DNA from: Bacteroidales bacterium UBA6244
GTDB taxonomy: Bacteria > Bacteroidota > Bacteroidia > Bacteroidales > F082
Assembly: GCA_002440885.1 (NCBI GenBank)
Contig: DJVY01000232.1
Coordinates: forward strand, 1 to 9,689
Direction: 5' to 3'
DNA length: 9,689 nt
The notes under the pieces are model-generated. The model was not told the DNA's origin. It saw nothing but the letters and a program-made list of their open reading frames with translations, and made no database searches. Both the position numbers and the translations under genes were made by a program. Below are positions 6,980 to 9,689 of the stretch, piece by piece; position 1 is the stretch's first letter; each line of letters opens with the position of its first letter.

Positions 6980-7288
6980 ATGACAGAAATCAACTTTACC
7001 AATGCCAAACTAATACAAGAGACACCGCAAATGTTGATCTCATTTTGGGCTCCCTGGTGTAGCGCCTGCGCCTGGCAGAACCAACTCTTGCAAAAACTTG
7101 AGCCTGAAATTGGAGACCTCATTTTCGCATCGATTGATGTTAACGATAACAGGTATTTGGCTCAGCAATTTTCGGTTACAAGAGTGCCCGAGCTGCTGCT
7201 ATTAAAAAAGGGTGAAGTCATAAAGCGGATAAATACAGTGATTAATCAGGTTCAGTTGTTGAATGAAATAAAAAAAAGCTTGTTATGA
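6980..7288 (+). CDS. Thioredoxin-fold protein with WCSAC active site
   Basis: Small cytoplasmic thioredoxin-like protein of 102 residues with no signal peptide. The redox motif is W26-C27-S28-A29-C30 after FWAP (22-25), and the cis-proline is P70 in RVPELLLLKKGE. Classical thioredoxin has WCGPC; here both central residues differ, replacing the proline that helps set the redox potential. It therefore probably still does dithiol-disulfide exchange, but its potential and partners may differ from TrxA. The start is fixed by the promoter just upstream and by normal family length. Its stop codon overlaps the start of the next thioredoxin gene in an ATGA (7285-7288), implying translational coupling and a shared function. 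Confidence 0.88.
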   Translation: MTEINFTNAKLIQETPQMLISFWAPWCSACAWQNQLLQKLEPEIGDLIFASIDVNDNRYLAQQFSVTRVPELLLLKKGEVIKRINTVINQVQLLNEIKKSLL

Positions 7289-7713
7289 ATTTTTGGTTTT
7301 GGATTCCTGTTGTAGTGTTGGTTGTGTTATTGGCTATAGCGTATTACAAACGGGTAAAAATATTGAAAAAAATTGACCAAATGCCCAACAGCAATCATTT
7401 GGTGGTGTTATCAGATGCCAGTTTTAAAAAGACAATAAAGGCGGGAGTAACCTTAGTAGACTTTTGGGCGCCCTGGTGCATGCCATGTAAGATACAAGGG
7501 CCTATCATCAACGAGCTGGCCGACAAGCACCATGAAAAGGCGACAATAGCGAAACTGAATATCGATGAAAACCAAAAAACCGCTGCTGAATTAGGTATCA
7601 GGAGCATCCCGACGATCATCATTTTTAAAAATGGAAAACCAGTAAAAAAGCTCGTCGGAGCAAAGCAGTTAAATGTCCTTGAAAAGGCTTTGAAAGAAGC
7701 TTTGCAAGACTAA
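7285..7713 (+). CDS. Membrane-tethered thioredoxin (WCMPC)
   Basis: Thioredoxin-domain protein of 142 residues. Residues 4-21 form one hydrophobic helix, followed by a basic stretch (K22, R23, K25, K28, K29) and the thioredoxin domain at about 38-142. The active site is W64-C65-M66-P67-C68 after DFWAP, the cis-proline is P109 in SIPTIIIFKNGKP, and the domain keeps the usual thioredoxin length. No positive charge precedes the helix and five follow it. By the positive-inside rule the domain should face the cytoplasm, unlike the periplasmic TlpA/CcmG type; this is inference. It overlaps the WCSAC gene by four bases. The stop lies 17 bases from the end of the convergent YjbR-family gene, with no strong terminator between. 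A role as a membrane-bound reductant donor is possible; the partner is unknown. Confidence 0.88.
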   Translation: MNFWFWIPVVVLVVLLAIAYYKRVKILKKIDQMPNSNHLVVLSDASFKKTIKAGVTLVDFWAPWCMPCKIQGPIINELADKHHEKATIAKLNIDENQKTAAELGIRSIPTIIIFKNGKPVKKLVGAKQLNVLEKALKEALQD

Positions 7714-7730
7714 TCGAGGACAAGCGCTTT

Positions 7731-8090
7731 TTACGAAACCGACTTAGGAATCAAGTCGCGGATTTTTTTAGGTAGCGAATCTACCACCAACGCGTAACTT
7801 TCTTTAATCCATTCTATCAACAAGTTATCAGGTGTAAACTGATCCACCATCACTGTATTCCAGAGCTTCTTGTTCATATGATAGCCCGGAAGGACGAAAG
7901 TATATCTTTCGCGCAAGTCAATGGCTTTTTCAGGATCGCATTTCAGGTTAATGCTTAAAGGGCCATCCAGATTCATCAGAGCGAACATTTTGTTGCCTAC
8001 CTTAAACACCAGGGTAGTATCATCAAAAGGGAAACTTTCGGTTGTTCCCGGTAATTGAAGACAAAGAAACCTCAATTCTTCTACATTCAT
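7731..8090 (-). CDS. MmcQ/YjbR-family protein
   Basis: Small protein of 119 residues of the MmcQ/YjbR family (CyaY-like fold). Recognised features are an N-terminal LPGTTESFPFDDTTLVFKVG stretch (about 14-33), KMFALM, SINLKCDP, the PGYHMNKKLWNTV signature in the middle, and a C-terminal ESYALVVDSLP helix. Members are often called DNA-binding proteins, but the biochemical role is not established. The start is placed at the ATG ending at 8090 (MNVEEL) because the longer frame to 8129 would begin upstream of the -7 boxes. An AGGA lies a few bases before this ATG on the minus strand. It converges on the thioredoxin pair and diverges from the carboxylase gene; neither placement suggests a shared pathway. 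Confidence 0.9.
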   Translation of the reverse strand: MNVEELRFLCLQLPGTTESFPFDDTTLVFKVGNKMFALMNLDGPLSINLKCDPEKAIDLRERYTFVLPGYHMNKKLWNTVMVDQFTPDNLLIEWIKESYALVVDSLPKKIRDLIPKSVS

Positions 8091-8115
8091 TTTCCTATAT
8101 TTACAACGATTGCAG

Positions 8116-8134
8116 CAAAGATAAGACAAATATA
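8116..8134 (-). promoter_or_regulatory. Candidate promoter(s) of the YjbR-family gene
   Basis: Two perfect TAnnTTTG matches lie close together on the minus strand: TATCTTTG (8123-8116) and TATATTTG (8134-8127). The nearer one would start transcription about 20 bases before the ATG at 8090. No clear -33 element is seen for either. Confidence 0.45.
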
Positions 8135-8158
8135 TGACAGCTTTTTAACGAAATAATC

Positions 8159-8188
8159 TTGGTATTTTGGTTAATTGAGCTACATTTG
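8159..8188 (+). promoter_or_regulatory. Candidate promoter of the acyl-CoA carboxylase gene
   Basis: TACATTTG (8181-8188) is a perfect TAnnTTTG -7 element. TTGG at 8159-8162 is a weak -33 element at an 18-base spacing. Transcription would start at about 8194-8197, right at the left arm of the leader hairpin, giving a leader of about 80 bases. Confidence 0.5.
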
Positions 8189-8195
8189 CAAGCTT

Positions 8196-8253
8196 AGAGA
8201 TAAGTTATACCGATAAGATACCAAGCTTTGAAGCACGACTTGTCTCTTTTTTT
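8196..8253 (+). promoter_or_regulatory. Terminator-like leader hairpin (candidate attenuator)
   Basis: AGAGATAAGTT (8196-8206) can pair with GACTTGTCTCT (8237-8247) over 11 positions with two G-T wobbles. An unbroken T run to 8253 follows, the form of an intrinsic terminator, 22 bases before the start codon. The 30-base loop carries a second copy of GATAAG (8212-8217; first at 8199-8204), so the right arm CTTGTC (8239-8244) can pair with either copy. The stem is A/U-rich, so its strength is uncertain, and no known riboswitch class is recognised. Confidence 0.4.
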
Positions 8254-8274
8254 GTTAATCCCAAATTTAAAGTT

Positions 8275-9689
8275 ATGGGCATCAAAGAAAAATCAATTGA
8301 CCTTAAAAAGCGCATGAAAAATGCGTTGAGTGGCGGTGGCGTAAAAGCAATTGAAAAGCAAAAAGCCATTGGAAAACTCACTGCTCGCGAAAGGATTATC
8401 GCACTTCTTGACCCCAAGTCGTTTCATGAATACGACTTGTTTGTAGAGCATGCCGCGAAAGATTTCGACATGGATAAAAAATACCTCCCGGGAGATGGTG
8501 TTATCACGGGTACCGGTACTTTAAGCGGACACCCCGTTTGTATCTATGCTCAGGACTTTACCGTTGCCGGTGGATCGTTGGGCTGGATGCATGCCAAAAA
8601 GATTACAAAAATCATGGACCACGCCCTGAAGTTAAAAGTTCCCCTCATCGGGATTAACGACTCCGGTGGAGCCCGTATCCAGGAAGGGGTAAATTCTCTG
8701 GCCGGCTATGGAGAGATCTTCTTCCGTAACACGCTGGCATCAGGTGTGATACCACAAATTTCTGTAATATTAGGACCATGTGCCGGAGGTGCAGTGTATT
8801 CCCCCGCCCTCACCGACTTCGTCTTTACAGTAGAAAAAATTACAAAGATGTTTATCACTGGTCCTGAAGTAATAAAAACGGTGCTGGGTGAGGAAATCTC
8901 AATGGAAGACCTGGGTGGCGCTAAAGTTCACTGCGAGCTGACAGGAAACGCTCATTTTTATGCTGAAAGCGAAGAAGAGTGTTTTAGTCAGATCAAACAG
9001 CTGGCCAGCTTTATTCCATGGAATAACATCAACAAAGCCGAGCGTTTCCCAAAAAAAGCACCCAAAACAAAACGCTTTAAGATCGACGAGGTAATGCCGG
9101 CCGATCCCAAACAGCCTTACGATGTACGCAATTTAATCAAGGCAGTAGTTGACGACTCAGAATTTCTGGAAATTCAGGAACTTTTCGCCAAGAATATTGT
9201 TATCGGGTTCTCGAGAATCAACGGCGAAACCATCGGAATCGTAGCCAATCAGCCTCTGTTTCTGGCCGGTGTTCTTGATGTGGACTCCTCAGATAAAGCC
9301 GCACGTTTTATTCGCTACTGCGACTCGTTCAACATTCCGATTTTAACGCTTGTCGATTTACCAGGTTATCTTCCAGGTGTAGATCAGGAACATGCAGGCG
9401 TAATACGGCATGGAGCAAAGGTGCTGTACGCCTACTCCGAAGCCACGGTTCCAAAAATTACGCTTATCACGCGAAAAGCCTATGGCGGAGGTTACATTGC
9501 CATGTGTTCGCACCACTTGCGCGCCGACTTCGTTTTCGCCTGGCCAACAGCCGAAATCGCCGTTATGGGACCTGAAGGAGCGGCTAATATCATTTTCCGA
9601 AAAGAAATATCTACTGCCGAAAATCCCGAAGAAATGCGGAAACTCAAGGTGGAAGAATACAAGGAAAAATTCGCTAATCCTTACGTAGC
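8275..9689 (+). CDS. Acyl-CoA carboxylase/decarboxylase carboxyltransferase subunit (PccB/MmdA type), partial
   Basis: Carboxyltransferase of a biotin-dependent complex acting on propionyl-CoA/methylmalonyl-CoA. The frame stays open from ATG 8275 to the window edge (471 complete codons); relatives are about 510-520 residues, so some 40-50 are missing. The N-terminus has the family's GGG..AIEKQ..IGKLTARERI pattern (about 20-41). The first crotonase-like half holds DSGGARIQEG (129-138) and GPCAGGAVYSPA (167-178). The second holds DLPGYLPG, RKAYGGGYIAM (400-410) and GPEGAANI (432-439); the paired glycine-rich motifs form the oxyanion holes in this family. Sequence alone does not separate a propionyl-CoA carboxylase beta subunit from the alpha subunit of Na+-pumping methylmalonyl-CoA decarboxylase. 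Downstream genes would decide: biotin carboxylase for PccB, or OadG-like, biotin carrier and sodium-pump beta subunits for MmdA. Both fit propionate-forming Bacteroidota. No SD sequence is seen. Confidence 0.95.
   Translation, partial: MGIKEKSIDLKKRMKNALSGGGVKAIEKQKAIGKLTARERIIALLDPKSFHEYDLFVEHAAKDFDMDKKYLPGDGVITGTGTLSGHPVCIYAQDFTVAGGSLGWMHAKKITKIMDHALKLKVPLIGINDSGGARIQEGVNSLAGYGEIFFRNTLASGVIPQISVILGPCAGGAVYSPALTDFVFTVEKITKMFITGPEVIKTVLGEEISMEDLGGAKVHCELTGNAHFYAESEEECFSQIKQLASFIPWNNINKAERFPKKAPKTKRFKIDEVMPADPKQPYDVRNLIKAVVDDSEFLEIQELFAKNIVIGFSRINGETIGIVANQPLFLAGVLDVDSSDKAARFIRYCDSFNIPILTLVDLPGYLPGVDQEHAGVIRHGAKVLYAYSEATVPKITLITRKAYGGGYIAMCSHHLRADFVFAWPTAEIAVMGPEGAANIIFRKEISTAENPEEMRKLKVEEYKEKFANPYV

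Noticed and set aside
7722..7731. AAGCGCTT palindrome followed by Ts between the thioredoxin and yjbR-like genes
   Set aside because: The palindrome has no loop, so it cannot form a stable terminator hairpin.
8091..8129. N-terminal extension of the YjbR-family protein
   Set aside because: The extra 13 codons (MSYLCCNRCKYRK) would start upstream of the nearer -7 box and lie before the usual family start; ATG ending at 8090 fits better.
9410..9688. 92-codon plus-strand frame near the window end
   Set aside because: It is out of frame with the carboxyltransferase, whose conserved motifs continue through this stretch.

Overview
The window reads as a chromosomal segment of a Bacteroidota species, probably an anaerobic or facultative member of the Bacteroidales/Marinilabiliales side of the phylum. 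The evidence is a secreted protein with a type IX secretion (T9SS) C-terminal sorting domain, a MutS2 whose N-terminus matches the Bacteroidota form, a Bacteroidota-type Crp/Fnr regulator, and repeated matches to the Bacteroidota -7 promoter element TAnnTTTG upstream of genes, with few Shine-Dalgarno sequences. I see no mobile element, CRISPR array, tRNA or rRNA, and no gene-free stretch longer than about 185 bases.

Left part (1-2349): a membrane-anchored multiheme cytochrome with three N-terminal membrane helices, a NapC/NirT domain and seven c-type heme motifs. Its architecture resembles the Geobacter inner-membrane cytochrome ImcH, a menaquinol oxidase used in extracellular electron transfer. 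It converges on a Crp/Fnr-family regulator gene on the minus strand. That regulator keeps part of the FNR cysteine set, so a link between redox sensing and the cytochrome is plausible but not shown.

Middle part (2350-6979): a divergent control region, then mutS2 with ATPase, coiled-coil and Smr domains. A perfect -7 box sits so close to its ATG that the mRNA may be leaderless. After a 169-base gap holding two hairpins and a promoter comes a secreted surface protein of three near-identical lamin-tail domains plus a T9SS sorting domain, closed by a strong intrinsic terminator.

Right part (6980-9689): two thioredoxin-fold genes overlap by four bases. The first is soluble with an unusual WCSAC active site; the second is membrane-tethered with WCMPC. 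They converge on a small MmcQ/YjbR-family gene. Divergent from that gene is the carboxyltransferase subunit of a biotin-dependent acyl-CoA carboxylase/decarboxylase (PccB/MmdA type), cut by the window end. Its leader holds a terminator-like hairpin that could be an attenuator.

The genes appear to be mostly independent units: quinol oxidation and electron export, redox regulation, DNA/ribosome quality control, surface protein export, thiol redox, and propionate/methylmalonyl-CoA metabolism. The best candidates for something new are the ImcH-like cytochrome, the mosaic triple-LTD gene and the leader hairpin of the carboxylase gene.
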